Source: Nitrospira sp. KM1 (GTDB taxonomy: Bacteria > Nitrospirota > Nitrospiria > Nitrospirales > Nitrospiraceae). Taken from it: 64,000 nt of DNA. Location: contig NZ_AP022671.1 in assembly GCF_011405515.1 (NCBI RefSeq), positions 3,844,001 through 3,908,000 of the forward strand, read 5' to 3'. Positions within the stretch are counted from its first letter, which is position 1; every line of letters starts with the position of its first letter. Positions 26,925 to 36,426 of the stretch are shown here, one piece after another. A program made the translations under genes and the position numbers. The notes under the pieces are model-generated. The model saw nothing but the letters and a program-made list of their open reading frames with translations, was not told the DNA's origin and ran no database searches.

Positions 26925-26970
26925 TTCCTGGCGTAGGAACATTCCTGCATGGTCATCATTTTGCTAGATT
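26925..26970 (+). promoter_or_regulatory. Shared sigma-gene promoter block (T5)
   Basis: GTAGGAACATTCCTG with GAACAT at 26937-26942 and TAGATT at 26965-26970 (28 bp). The GGAACATTCC core is itself a short palindrome. Confidence 0.55.
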
Positions 26971-27009
26971 GGACGCCATTGTGGCATTCCGTCTTCCGCA
27001 ATTGCGTCT

Positions 27010-27528
27010 ATGAGCACATCCTCTCCGTCCGATCTCGAAGGATTTTTTCAGGACTATCAGTCCGAGTTGCTTGCGCGATTGAAACGTATCGTCGGCTGTG
27101 CCGATACCGCCGCGGACCTCGCACAGGAGACATATTTGCGCCTGATGCGCACGCCGCATGTGAGGGACATTGCGCATCCGCGTGCCTACCTGCATCGCAT
27201 CGCGACGAATCTCGCGCTCGATCATCTTCGCAAAGAGAAATTGCGCCTGCCTCTGCATGCCACTTTGGAAGATGCGAGCGTCGTCCCCAGCAGCGCACCG
27301 GCGCCGCTCGATGAGATTTACGGCAAGCAGCGGCTGGCCGTGTTCCAGGATGCATTTCAATCTCTGGAAGCAACGACCCGCAACGTGCTGTGGCTGCGCC
27401 GTGTACAGGGCTGCTCGCATGAAGTCATCGCGGATCGGTTGAAATTGACGAAGCGGCAAGTGGAAAACCATCTGGCGAAAGCGCTATATCATTGCCAGAA
27501 GGCCCTTGACGATGAGGCAGGGGCATGA
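27010..27528 (+). CDS. ECF sigma factor, FecI type (T5)
   Basis: 172 residues. Region 2: CADTAADLAQETYLRLMR and YLHRIATNLALDHLRKEK; region 4: QGCSHEVIADRLKLTKRQVE then NHLAKALYHC, with Asn in place of the usual Lys before the conserved His. It is linked to fecR by a four-base ATGA overlap at 27525-27528. Promoter-like TAGATT lies 40 bases upstream. Start at ATG 27010 agrees with other family members (SSPSDLEGFFQDYQSELLAR). Confidence 0.93.
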   Translation: MSTSSPSDLEGFFQDYQSELLARLKRIVGCADTAADLAQETYLRLMRTPHVRDIAHPRAYLHRIATNLALDHLRKEKLRLPLHATLEDASVVPSSAPAPLDEIYGKQRLAVFQDAFQSLEATTRNVLWLRRVQGCSHEVIADRLKLTKRQVENHLAKALYHCQKALDDEAGA

Positions 27529-28496
27529 TGCTGGTTACTATGGCAGAACCCAAAAGGGATGTTCTCGAAGAAGCCACCGAGTGGTTTGCTCGATTGGATT
27601 CAGGGGACTTTACGCAGGAGGACATTCAACAGTTCGAAGCGTGGCGCCTGAAGAGTCCGGCACATGACGCCGCGTTCGAGCGTGTGCAGCGGACGTGGGC
27701 CGCACCGGACATGGTCATGGCACTTGAGCCCTTCTCTCCGGAGGTCGAACCGGTTCGCCGCAACCGGCTTTCTTTTCGCTCGACGCGATGGCTCCCTGCT
27801 GCGAGCATCGCGGCGTCGGTCCTGATCGCTGGCCTATGGTTCATGGGCGATCCCATTCTCATGGCATTGCGGGCCGACGTTCTCACGTCAGTGGGCGAGC
27901 AGAAAACCGTTCGACTGCCGGACAAATCTTCAATGATTCTCAACACGAATACGGCCGTCGTCACTCATGTCGATGGGAAGGAACGCCGCGTCGAATTACT
28001 GAAAGGCGAAGCGTTCTTCCAGGTGCAGGCCGATCCGAATCGTCCATTTACCGTCCAGCATGCGGAACATCAGGTACAGGTGCTGGGGACCGAGTTCATC
28101 GTGCGAGAACGGCAAAAAGAAACGACGGTCACAGTTGTCAAAGGGCTCGTGCGGGTGTCGGGATCCGTTTCCCAGTCGCGTGAACTAATCCCAGGGCAGC
28201 AAATCTCTATTGGCACGGACGGCGAGCTTGGGCCGATTCGCGACGTGGCAGCGACCGATGCGATGGCATGGACACGCCGGCGATTGGTCGTATCGGATAC
28301 CCCTCTTTCCGACGTGATCGCTGAAATTCAACGGTATCATCCCGGATACGTGCTGATCTGGAATGACGAGATTCGATCGATCCGTGTCACGGGCATCTAC
28401 GATCTCGCAAACACGGCGGAGACGTTGAGCATCCTCGCCAAGACGCTGCCCATCCAGTTGGATAAGCTCACCGACCGCTTCATCATCCTCCGTTAG
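27525..28496 (+). CDS. FecR-type anti-sigma/sensor (T5)
   Basis: 323 residues, the shortest complete copy in the window. Start ATG 27525 sits in the ATGA overlap with the sigma stop; Met-6 at 27540 is an alternative. Anti-sigma domain about 14-60 (EEATEWFARLDSGDFT, FEAWRLKS), membrane segment about 89-106, FecR domain VGEQKTVRLPDKSSMILNTN, end KLTDRFIILR. Two bases after the stop a large hairpin element (28499-28681) begins, which could stop or reduce transcription from fecR into the receptor gene. Confidence 0.93.
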   Translation: MMLVTMAEPKRDVLEEATEWFARLDSGDFTQEDIQQFEAWRLKSPAHDAAFERVQRTWAAPDMVMALEPFSPEVEPVRRNRLSFRSTRWLPAASIAASVLIAGLWFMGDPILMALRADVLTSVGEQKTVRLPDKSSMILNTNTAVVTHVDGKERRVELLKGEAFFQVQADPNRPFTVQHAEHQVQVLGTEFIVRERQKETTVTVVKGLVRVSGSVSQSRELIPGQQISIGTDGELGPIRDVAATDAMAWTRRRLVVSDTPLSDVIAEIQRYHPGYVLIWNDEIRSIRVTGIYDLANTAETLSILAKTLPIQLDKLTDRFIILR

Positions 28497-28498
28497 GA

Positions 28499-28681
28499 CA
28501 GGATGCTGAAAAGGTCCGCCAGCTTTGTTCTCGCGTCGTTCAGAAGCTCAACGTGCAGAAGGACGCTCTTGAGGAACGGAACCTATCCGCTCGCATGTGA
28601 TCGGAGCGAGCGGATCAAGCGAAGCTTGGTATGTACCTCCTCGGACCTTCGCTCGCTGAAGGCTTTTTTGAGCATCCTGCT
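28499..28681. repeat. Hairpin/MITE-like element A after fecR (T5)
   Basis: 183 bp. Left end CAGGATGCTGAAAAGGTCCG and right end TTTTTTGAGCATCCTG are inverted repeats of each other. A second member is at 37480-37602, in the same place after the T7 fecR stop. Inner inverted words AGCGAGCG and CGCTCGCT plus a run of six T near 28664 make it a plausible attenuator or terminator. Confidence 0.8.
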
Positions 28682-28705
28682 GGCTCTCTAAAAATCTACT
28701 GCCTC

Positions 28706-28751
28706 AAAAATATTTTTTCTTCCGTTCCCGGATTGTCCCTTCCCATACGTT
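28706..28751 (+). promoter_or_regulatory. A/T tract 42 bp before CGTT (T5 receptor promoter)
   Basis: AAAAATATTTTTT starts at 28706; CGTT at 28748. Located just after hairpin element A, so the receptor can be transcribed independently of fecR. Confidence 0.55.
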
Positions 28752-28858
28752 AACCCACATAGCAGGCATGGGAGGGTCAGGCGAAGAGCCGCATGCGATC
28801 CGACGCGGGCGCATGATTGAACTCCCATACATCGGGCGACGAATTGAGGAGGCTTCTT

Positions 28859-31375
28859 GTGAACAGAACGCCAGCGGGTCGGTCTGCCTTCGACAGACCG
28901 GCCGTTCTTCGAGTCATAGCGGTGATCGTGCTGCTGAGCATGGTGCTGGTCGGACATCCGTCGCATGCACAACCGGCTGATGCCTACGACTTCGATATTC
29001 CTTCGCAGCCGCTGGATCAGGCCTTGAAGGCGTTTGCCGAAAAGACCGATCTGTTGTTGAGCTATGAAGCCGGCATGACGGCAGGACGCCGATCGGCGGG
29101 CGTTTCAGGCCGTTATACGTCTGAAGAAGCCTTGCGACGCTTGCTGAGCGGTACCGGGCTGGACTATCGCTTTGCGAACGACAAGACCGTGACGCTGCAG
29201 CCCGCTGACGGTTCGATGATTGTGCCGATCATTCCGCCACCTTTGAGTGAGGCGTCCAGTGCGGAACTCGGCGCAGTTCAGAAACCTGTGAAAGTGCCAG
29301 AGATTCTTGTAAAAGACGTCCGCGAGCGGGACAACGATACGAAATCGTATGTGGCCGAGGAGGCCAGTACAGCGACGAGAACCGATACACCTATTCGGGA
29401 TGTGCCGCAATCGATTCAAGTCATTACAAGGAAGGTGATCGAGGAGCAGCGGGCGTTTCGTCTCGCTGAGGGGCTGCAAAATGTATCCGGTGTTATCACA
29501 AACCGTCCATCACAAGGACTTAACGATTCCTTTCTGGTTCGTGGGTTTGCCGTCGATACGCTCTACCGCAATGGACTTGTTGATCCTGCGAATATCCTGG
29601 TTGGAACAGACAGCTATAACCTCCAACGGCTGGAGGTGCTAAAGGGACCAGCATCAGTGCTCTATGGTCAGAGTGATCCGAGCGGCATCATCAATGTCGT
29701 CACCAAAAAACCTCTTGCGGATCCCTACTACTCGACCAATGTCATGTTTGGCAGCTACAATTTTTACCGGACCGAACTCGATGCAACCGGTCCACTCAAT
29801 AGCAAAAAAACATTGCTGTATAGAATCAATGTGGTCGGACAGAAAGCTGAGAGCTTCGTGGACTATGTCAAACGGGATTTGGTAGCCGTGGCGCCAGCTC
29901 TCTCGTGGCTTATCGATTCACGCACAACTTTGACCGTGGAAGCGGAATATATGCGGCGATGGGTTCCCTCGTACAACGGCGTCCCGGCATTGGGAACTGT
30001 GCTCCCCAATATCAATGGCGAAATTCCCCGCAACAGAAATACTTCCTTGGGAGAAGCGGAGCGGCAGGAGCGGGCGATGACTCGGGTAGGCTACGATCTG
30101 ACTCACCAGTTGAACAACAATTGGGCCATTCGCAACGCCTATCGTTATACAGTCTTCGAGGGCATCAAACTCCTTGATGCTTTCCCGCTTGCCCTCGCAC
30201 CCGATCAGCGCACTCTCTCCCGTGCTGGAATCGATATCGGCAATTCTGCAGGATCCATGTGGCACCGCCACTTTCATAATACGTTTACGAATCTGACCGG
30301 GCACTTCGATCTGCTGGGAATGGACCATCGTCTTTTAGCCGGGATCGAGCTACGGCAGGACAAGACAGATCCTAGTCAAGGTTCATCAAGAAACGCTCCA
30401 GACTTGGATATCTTCGCACCAAATTATTCCCTGACACTGAGCGGCCCCACGGATTCATTTCTCATCAAGTCCGACATGAAAGCCGCTGGCGTGTATCTTC
30501 AAGATCTGATGGCCATCTTGCCGAATCTCAAATTCTTGGGCGGTGTCCGCTTTGACTACGTCCATCAGAGCGTCAATCCGACCGAGGATACGCTTGCCAA
30601 CTCCGACGATACAGGTATTAGTCCTCGACTCGGCCTCGTATACCAGCCGATCGAACCAGTGTCCCTATACACGTCATGGACTCGAGGCTTTCTTCCCAAT
30701 GCACCTAACAGCATCAATCCGAACGGTCAATTATTCAAACCGGAACGGTCGACGCAGTACGAAATGGGGATTAAATCATTTTTTCTCAATGATCGTATTT
30801 CTACCACATTGGCCTGGTATCACTTGACGAGAGAAAATCTGCTGACGCCGGATCCAACGCTCGGTGGACTGGGGTTCATGGTTCAGACCGGCGAGCAGCG
30901 GAGTCAGGGAGTTGAATTCGACGTGACAGCCAGTTTGACTGATGGATGGAACATAATCGGTAGCTATGCCTACACTGACGCGGAGGTGACAAAGGACAAT
31001 GATGTGAATTTGCTGAACAAACGTCTGGCTATGGTTCCCTATAATAAGGCGACGTTGTGGTCTACATATTTCTTCCAGGAAGGGACTTTAAGCGGCTTCG
31101 GCGTCGGTGGTGGAGTATTTGGTTACACGCGAGGTAATGCTTCGATTTTTGGTTCGCAGGTCAGTGTGCCTGGTTATGTCAGAGTGGATGCAGCCCTCTA
31201 CTATAATCACGACTTGAAGGCGGGCAATTGGCTCCATGCCAAGCAGGTCAATATGGCGGTTAACTTCCGCAACATTTTCGATCAGGGGTATATCGAGACC
31301 ACCTTTAACTCTACTACCCAGTTTTTTTTCGGCGAGCCGCGTACCGTCCTGGCTACAGTCGGATTGAAGTTCTAA
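28859..31375 (+). CDS. TonB-dependent siderophore receptor with STN domain (T5)
   Basis: 838 residues from GTG 28859, chosen because GAGGAGG lies 6 bases upstream and the protein then begins VNRTPAGRSAFDRPAVLRVI, a normal signal peptide. STN follows (YDFDIPSQPLDQALKAFAEK). The linker is short and Pro-rich (PIIPPPLSEASSAE), unlike the Ala/Gly linkers of other copies. TonB box in KVPEILVKDV; plug has YGQSDPSGIIN, with Ser for Gly. Plug loop VITNRPSQGLNDSFLVRGFA groups it with T2 and T3. Ends VGLKF. Confidence 0.95.
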   Translation: MNRTPAGRSAFDRPAVLRVIAVIVLLSMVLVGHPSHAQPADAYDFDIPSQPLDQALKAFAEKTDLLLSYEAGMTAGRRSAGVSGRYTSEEALRRLLSGTGLDYRFANDKTVTLQPADGSMIVPIIPPPLSEASSAELGAVQKPVKVPEILVKDVRERDNDTKSYVAEEASTATRTDTPIRDVPQSIQVITRKVIEEQRAFRLAEGLQNVSGVITNRPSQGLNDSFLVRGFAVDTLYRNGLVDPANILVGTDSYNLQRLEVLKGPASVLYGQSDPSGIINVVTKKPLADPYYSTNVMFGSYNFYRTELDATGPLNSKKTLLYRINVVGQKAESFVDYVKRDLVAVAPALSWLIDSRTTLTVEAEYMRRWVPSYNGVPALGTVLPNINGEIPRNRNTSLGEAERQERAMTRVGYDLTHQLNNNWAIRNAYRYTVFEGIKLLDAFPLALAPDQRTLSRAGIDIGNSAGSMWHRHFHNTFTNLTGHFDLLGMDHRLLAGIELRQDKTDPSQGSSRNAPDLDIFAPNYSLTLSGPTDSFLIKSDMKAAGVYLQDLMAILPNLKFLGGVRFDYVHQSVNPTEDTLANSDDTGISPRLGLVYQPIEPVSLYTSWTRGFLPNAPNSINPNGQLFKPERSTQYEMGIKSFFLNDRISTTLAWYHLTRENLLTPDPTLGGLGFMVQTGEQRSQGVEFDVTASLTDGWNIIGSYAYTDAEVTKDNDVNLLNKRLAMVPYNKATLWSTYFFQEGTLSGFGVGGGVFGYTRGNASIFGSQVSVPGYVRVDAALYYNHDLKAGNWLHAKQVNMAVNFRNIFDQGYIETTFNSTTQFFFGEPRTVLATVGLKF

Positions 31376-31388
31376 CAAACTTATTTGC

Positions 31389-31436
31389 AAATCCGGAATC
31401 TAAACATGGTTTTCCTGCCGTCTTTGTGTCTAACTG
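31389..31436 (+). promoter_or_regulatory. Shared sigma-gene promoter block (T6)
   Basis: ATCCGGAATCTAAACATGG with AAACAT at 31402-31407 and TAACTG at 31431-31436 (29 bp). Its position rules out translation from the GTG at 31426. Confidence 0.6.
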
Positions 31437-31473
31437 GCGCCGTCGATCCGCACACCAGTGGATTGCAGCGCCC

Positions 31474-31992
31474 ATGGACGATCAGCACTCATTGCCGTTG
31501 CCGGCCACGATCGAGCGGCACTACAGCGAACTCACGGCTTTCCTGACGCGCAAGCTCGGCTGTCCGACGTTGGCGGCGGAGCTGGTGCATGAAGCCTATA
31601 TCCGTGTTCGAAATGTCGGGACAAAGGCGTCCATCGACAATCCGTTGGCCTACCTCTATCGCATCGTGCACAATCTCGCCAAGGATCATCGCCGTGGCTT
31701 GCTGCGCCGCGCATCTCACATCAGCGATGAGTCTGTCCCTGAGAATATCGCGGACGAGCGTCCCAATATCGAAGTCCATCTCGACGAACAGCGGCGAATG
31801 GCGATGCTTCAGCAGGCGGTGAACGAGTTGCCGCCGCGCTGCCGCGAAGTCTTCGAACTCAGAAAATATCACTCGATGGAGCAGGACGCGATTGCGGAGC
31901 ATCTGGGCATCTCTCGCAGCATGGTGGAAAAGCACCTGAGGAAGGCTTTATTGTATTGCCGTCAACGTGTCCAGGAACTGAGCGGCTCATGA
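31474..31992 (+). CDS. ECF sigma factor, FecI type (T6)
   Basis: 172 residues from ATG 31474; the open frame reaches back to GTG 31426, but that lies inside the promoter block whose -10 is at 31431. Region 2: CPTLAAELVHEAYIRVRN and YLYRIVHNLAKDHRRG; region 4: HSMEQDAIAEHLGISRSMVE then KHLRKALLYC. Ends in an ATGA overlap with fecR at 31989. The region-2 core has VHEAY where most copies have VQET. Confidence 0.92.
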   Translation: MDDQHSLPLPATIERHYSELTAFLTRKLGCPTLAAELVHEAYIRVRNVGTKASIDNPLAYLYRIVHNLAKDHRRGLLRRASHISDESVPENIADERPNIEVHLDEQRRMAMLQQAVNELPPRCREVFELRKYHSMEQDAIAEHLGISRSMVEKHLRKALLYCRQRVQELSGS

Positions 31993-32978
31993 TCGTGAGC
32001 GACGACCGGAAAGACACCGAGTTTGCCGATGAGGCGGCGCAGTGGTTCGTGCGGCTGGATGCGGGACCGCTGAACCCGGATGAGCAGCGTGCGTTCGATG
32101 CGTGGCAAGCACAGAGTCCGAAGCACCGGCAGATGTTCCAGGAAATGACCGATCTCTGGAGCAGCTTCGATCGGTTGCCGGAGAACAGGTCATCACTTCC
32201 GGCAAGCACTTCGTCCGCGCGTCTGTCGCTGGCAGCCGACAGGCGCGGCCGCTCCTTCTCACGCTGGGCAAGTGGTGCTGCCGTAGCCGCATCGGTCGGA
32301 TTGTGCCTGTTCTGGCTGGCCGGCGAATGGCCGGTCATGACGGCCGACTACCGGACATCCGTCGGCGAGCAAAAGACCGTGACGCTTGCCGATGGCTCGA
32401 TCGTTCATATGAACACCTCTTCGGCGCTCTCGGCTGATTTTACACCCGGGGGGCGCCACCTCACCTTGATCAAGGGCGATGCCGTGTTCGACGTCGCGCC
32501 GGACGCGTCACGGCCATTCCGTGTCGAGGCGGGAGGTCTCAGGGCCACGGCGCTGGGAACGCAGTTTTTTGTACACCGCGAAGGCAGCCATGTATCGGTG
32601 ACCGTACTGGATCATCGTGTGGCGGTGGCGACGTCGAGCGCCGATGGTCAGTCGAACGTGACATTGGAACCGGGTCAACAGATCTCCTATGAGCCGTCGC
32701 AGGGCTTGAGTCACATTCGCGAAGCGGATCTTCGAGCTGCCGTGGCCTGGCGCCGGGGCAAGATCATCTTCGAAGGGGAGACGCTCGGGACGGTCATCGA
32801 CCAGTTGAACCGCTACCATCGAGGAAAGATCGTGATCGTCGATCCCGGTCTGCGAAATATGCGAGTCAACGGCGTGTTTCAGACCGCCGACCCCATACAA
32901 GTCATTACAGCTTTGGAAGAAACGCTGCAGATCAGCTCTACGCATTTGACGGACTACTTCATCTTCTTGCATCGGTAG
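31989..32978 (+). CDS. FecR-type anti-sigma/sensor (T6)
   Basis: 329 residues from ATG 31989 in the ATGA overlap. Anti-sigma domain about 12-58 (DEAAQWFVRLDAGPLN, FDAWQAQS), Ser-rich spacer, membrane segment about 92-110, FecR domain VGEQKTVTLADGSIVHMNTS, C-terminal LNRYHRGKIVIVDPGLRNMR and end HLTDYFIFLHR. The C-terminal domain resembles that of T3 and T11 (VFQTADP, VFDIHDA), a subgroup of paralogous sensors. Confidence 0.93.
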   Translation: MIVSDDRKDTEFADEAAQWFVRLDAGPLNPDEQRAFDAWQAQSPKHRQMFQEMTDLWSSFDRLPENRSSLPASTSSARLSLAADRRGRSFSRWASGAAVAASVGLCLFWLAGEWPVMTADYRTSVGEQKTVTLADGSIVHMNTSSALSADFTPGGRHLTLIKGDAVFDVAPDASRPFRVEAGGLRATALGTQFFVHREGSHVSVTVLDHRVAVATSSADGQSNVTLEPGQQISYEPSQGLSHIREADLRAAVAWRRGKIIFEGETLGTVIDQLNRYHRGKIVIVDPGLRNMRVNGVFQTADPIQVITALEETLQISSTHLTDYFIFLHR

Positions 32979-33003
32979 GTCCTCGTCAGTTTCCCGTACC
33001 TCC

Positions 33004-33049
33004 AAAAAAAGTTGTAACTCGGCATCCTTTTTTGGGCTGCACCGGCGTC
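33004..33049 (+). promoter_or_regulatory. A/T tract 42 bp before CGTC (T6 receptor promoter)
   Basis: AAAAAAAGTTGTAAC starts at 33004 and CGTC at 33046. It lies 25 bases after the fecR stop and 78 bases before the receptor start. Confidence 0.55.
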
Positions 33050-33123
33050 AAAAGATATAAGCCGGTCATTCGAATGCAGGCCGGCCACGTTAGCTAGCGA
33101 ACAGGCACAGGAGGAGGAACGGC

Positions 33124-35715
33124 ATGGAAGGGGCTGTGATGGACTTGTGTGTGCGATGGCGAGTGTGGGGCAGATCTTGTGTACATGCGTTCCGAATTCC
33201 GTTGTACACGCTGTTCACGTGGATCATCACGATGGGTTGTCTTTCGGGACTGGCTTGGGCGCAGGATCAATCGGTACGGCAATTCGATATTCCAGCCGGC
33301 TCTCTGGCACCGGCTCTGAACCGCTTCGCCGACGAAACCAGTCTGCAACTTGTCTATGACACAAAACTTGCCGATGGCCGTACGACGGCCGGCATCTCCG
33401 GGAGCTACACCGTAGACCAGGCGCTCAAGTTGTTGCTTGTGGGGACCGGACTTGATTATCGCTTCGCCAACGACCGAACCGTGACGTTGCAGCAGGCCGA
33501 AGGTTCTGCGGTGATCGTACCCCCGGTCGTCGCAACAGAAGGGACTTCATCCGGAGCCGGCATGAGCTCACAGACCGGACAGAAGCCGGTCAAGGTGCCA
33601 GAGATTCTCGTGAAAGAAGTGCGAGAGCGTGACAACGACACAAAATCGTATGTGGCCGAAGAGGCGAGCACGGCCACACGAACCGATACCCCAGTTCGCG
33701 ATATCCCGCAGTCCATTCAAGTGGTCACGAGAAAAATCATTGAAGAGCAGCGGGCTTTTCGACTACAGGAAGCATTGCAAAACGTCAGCGGAATCACACC
33801 TTCTTTCCCAGTCACTCAGCAATTCGACAATATTATTATTCGCGGTTTTCAAGCGAACAATAATAATTTCTTCCGGAATGGTCTATTTGATCAGTTCAAT
33901 GCGCAGTCAGGTTCGGATACTTACAATATCCAACGTCTCGAAGTGTTAAAGGGGCCATCGGCGGTGCTTTATGGCTTGGGGGATCCAGGAGGAATTATCA
34001 ATATCGTAACGAGCAAGCCGCTGCCTGACCCTGCGTATGCTGGCAACGTCACGTTGGGGAATTTTAATTTCTACCGGTCAGAGATCCATGGGACAGGTCC
34101 GCTCAACGCTGACAGGACACTCTTATGGCGATTAGATGTTGCGGGGCAGAAAGCTAACAGTTTCGTCGATTTCGCCAACCGTGACTTGATGGCCTTCGCG
34201 CCATCAATCACATGGCTCATGAGTCACAAAACTACCCTAACGGTACAGGCCGAATACATTAAGCGCTGGTACAACAATCTGGCAGCGCTTGGCGTACCAG
34301 TAGAAGGTTCTGTCCGACCAAACATTAATGGAGAAATTCCAAGAAATCGTTTTACAGGCTTCGGCGATTTCGATAAGAACAATCGGACCACCTATCGAGC
34401 GGGGTATGATCTCACTCATCAATTCAACAACAATTGGTCAGTTCGGAACGCATATCAATATTCCATTCTGGAAAGTGATCAAATCGCAGGATTTGGGCTG
34501 GCTTTGTTAGCAGACCAGCGTACTCTCACTCGAGGTGTAGGTACGGGAGTGGAATCTAGTCTCAATCGGCAACATCTACACAGCATGGTGACCAATCTCG
34601 TAGGGCATTTCAAACTGCTCGAAACTGACCACACGCTCTTGACTGGGGTTGAACTGAGGCAAGTCCGGCAAAATCCTGTACAGATAACGAACCGCCGGAG
34701 TCCCGCTTCAGATCCGAGTCTTCTGAACCTTGACCTCTTTGCCCCAAGCTACGGGGTGAATCCGTTAAGTGCGCCCGTCACTACGAATAATCTCTTTGCA
34801 GGGGATCTTAAGCTCGTAGGAGTGTATATCCAGGACCAGATCGCGCTGTTGTCGAATCTCAAGTTCATCGGGGGGGTACGATTCGACTATGTGTATCAGT
34901 CTTCGACATCAGGTGCGGTTGCATCGAATCCTTCCGAACAGACATCGGACAGTACAGGGGTTAGTCCGAGACTTGGACTCGTGTATCAGCCAGTCGAACC
35001 TGTTTCGCTATATACGACCTGGATGAGAGGGTACCTGCCGAATTCTCCAGGCAATTTCAATCCCGGCGGAAAGCTATTCGATCCAGAGCGGTCCACATTG
35101 TATGAGATCGGGATGAAAACATTTTTCTTTCAAAATCGTCTTTCAACAAATTTGGCTTGGTTCCACTTAACAAGAGAAAACTTGCTGACGCCTGACCCAT
35201 TTATACCGGGTTTCCAAGTTCAAACCGGAGAGCAGCGAAGTCAAGGTATTGAATTTGACGTTACAGCGAGTTTAGCCGCCGGTTGGAACATAATAGCGAG
35301 CTATGCATATACGGATGCAGAGGTGACAGCCGACAATAATCCAACCCTAATTAACAAGAGGCTAGCACTGGTGCCCTATAATAAAGCGACCCTTTGGTCG
35401 ACGTATCACTTTCAAGAGGGAGTCCTAAAGGGTTTCGGTCTTGGCGGAGGCGTATATGGGTATACAAGTCGCAATGCTTCGATCTTTGGGCCAGGGCAAG
35501 TTGAAATACCAGGGTATGTACGGGCAGATGCGGCACTGTACTACAATCACGACCTTCAGGTCGGGAATTGGCTAGGAGCTAAGGAAGTCAATATTGCGCT
35601 AAATTTCAGAAATCTACTCGATCAACGATATGTGGAGGCTGCTGGGAACACTACGACTTTATTTTACTTTGCGGAGCCCCGTACCGTGCTGGCCACGGTG
35701 GGGCTGAGATTTTGA
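33124..35715 (+). CDS. TonB-dependent siderophore receptor with STN domain (T6)
   Basis: 863 residues from ATG 33124 (GGAGGA 8 bases upstream); signal peptide ends near LSGLAWAQ (about 40). STN about 47-117; linker Gly/Ser-rich (TEGTSSGAGMSSQTGQ); TonB box KVPEILVKEV. Plug loop GITPSFPVTQQFDNIIIRGF and FRNGLFDQFNAQSGSDTYN set it near T10. From about 33780 the codons become visibly AT-richer (ATTATTATT, AATAATAATTTC) than in the first 600 bases and in neighbours, which suggests that the plug and barrel have a different history from the signalling domain. Ends VGLRF. Confidence 0.95.
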   Translation: MEGAVMDLCVRWRVWGRSCVHAFRIPLYTLFTWIITMGCLSGLAWAQDQSVRQFDIPAGSLAPALNRFADETSLQLVYDTKLADGRTTAGISGSYTVDQALKLLLVGTGLDYRFANDRTVTLQQAEGSAVIVPPVVATEGTSSGAGMSSQTGQKPVKVPEILVKEVRERDNDTKSYVAEEASTATRTDTPVRDIPQSIQVVTRKIIEEQRAFRLQEALQNVSGITPSFPVTQQFDNIIIRGFQANNNNFFRNGLFDQFNAQSGSDTYNIQRLEVLKGPSAVLYGLGDPGGIINIVTSKPLPDPAYAGNVTLGNFNFYRSEIHGTGPLNADRTLLWRLDVAGQKANSFVDFANRDLMAFAPSITWLMSHKTTLTVQAEYIKRWYNNLAALGVPVEGSVRPNINGEIPRNRFTGFGDFDKNNRTTYRAGYDLTHQFNNNWSVRNAYQYSILESDQIAGFGLALLADQRTLTRGVGTGVESSLNRQHLHSMVTNLVGHFKLLETDHTLLTGVELRQVRQNPVQITNRRSPASDPSLLNLDLFAPSYGVNPLSAPVTTNNLFAGDLKLVGVYIQDQIALLSNLKFIGGVRFDYVYQSSTSGAVASNPSEQTSDSTGVSPRLGLVYQPVEPVSLYTTWMRGYLPNSPGNFNPGGKLFDPERSTLYEIGMKTFFFQNRLSTNLAWFHLTRENLLTPDPFIPGFQVQTGEQRSQGIEFDVTASLAAGWNIIASYAYTDAEVTADNNPTLINKRLALVPYNKATLWSTYHFQEGVLKGFGLGGGVYGYTSRNASIFGPGQVEIPGYVRADAALYYNHDLQVGNWLGAKEVNIALNFRNLLDQRYVEAAGNTTTLFYFAEPRTVLATVGLRF

Positions 35716-35771
35716 TCTGAAGGCCTACATTGCCAAGTTACTTGAGCTGACCGATTCTCTAGAGCGCGGCA

Positions 35772-35819
35772 ATTTCCGGAAACTGAACATGGTCTTTTGC
35801 CCACCGGAGCTGGTAGGAA
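35772..35819 (+). promoter_or_regulatory. Shared sigma-gene promoter block (T7)
   Basis: TTTCCGGAAACTGAACATGG, GAACAT at 35785-35790, TAGGAA at 35814-35819 (29 bp). The sigma ATG is only 15 bases after the TA, so transcription would start at or next to the start codon. Confidence 0.65.
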
Positions 35820-35828
35820 TCGGATTCG

Positions 35829-36341
35829 ATGGGCAATTCAGCCGACCATCCGCTGCTCGATCCGTTTCTCGGTTGCTATGACGAGCTGGCTCGCTTTCTT
35901 ACGCGTAAGTTAGGCTGCAAAGATCTCGCGGCCGAACTTGTTCACGAGACGTATCTCCGCATCACTCGAATCGCGCCGTCTGAACAGATCGCGAATCCTC
36001 GCGCGTTCTTCTTCAGGATGGCGGCCAATCTGGCCATCGACCACCAACGCAAAGCGAGCTACCGAACCACCTGTGACATTGACGGGGAGATGCCGCTTGA
36101 AACCGCGGACCATCGCCCGACGGCTGAGGCCGTGGTCTTCGGGAAGCAGCAGGTCGACCTGTTGATACAGGCGGTCGGCGAACTGCCGCCAAAATGCCGG
36201 GAAGTCTTCATCTTGCATAAATTCAAGCACTTGAGTTATGCCGACATTGCCGAGCGTCTCGACATTTCAAGAAGCACGGTGGTCAAACACATGGTGAAGG
36301 CGTTGGACTATTGCAAACGCAGGGTCGAGGGAGACCTGTAG
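35829..36341 (+). CDS. ECF sigma factor, FecI type (T7)
   Basis: 170 residues. Region 2: CKDLAAELVHETYLRITR and FFRMAANLAIDHQRKA; region 4: KHLSYADIAERLDISRSTVV then KHMVKALDYC. Promoter spacing implies a leaderless or nearly leaderless mRNA. Unlike T1, T2, T5, T6 and T9, it is not overlapped with fecR; an 85-bp gap follows. N-terminus groups it with T3. Confidence 0.93.
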   Translation: MGNSADHPLLDPFLGCYDELARFLTRKLGCKDLAAELVHETYLRITRIAPSEQIANPRAFFFRMAANLAIDHQRKASYRTTCDIDGEMPLETADHRPTAEAVVFGKQQVDLLIQAVGELPPKCREVFILHKFKHLSYADIAERLDISRSTVVKHMVKALDYCKRRVEGDL

Positions 36342-36426
36342 CAATGATGTTCGACCGGTTCTCATGCAGCCGCCATGCGTCATATAATATGAACCTTCAC
36401 ATGAGCCCATGCTCTGATACGGTGCC

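Noticed and set aside
36383-36388. TATAAT in the T7 sigma-fecR gap as a promoter
   Set aside because: No acceptable -35 word at 16-18 bp; mentioned in the findings as a possibility but not annotated.
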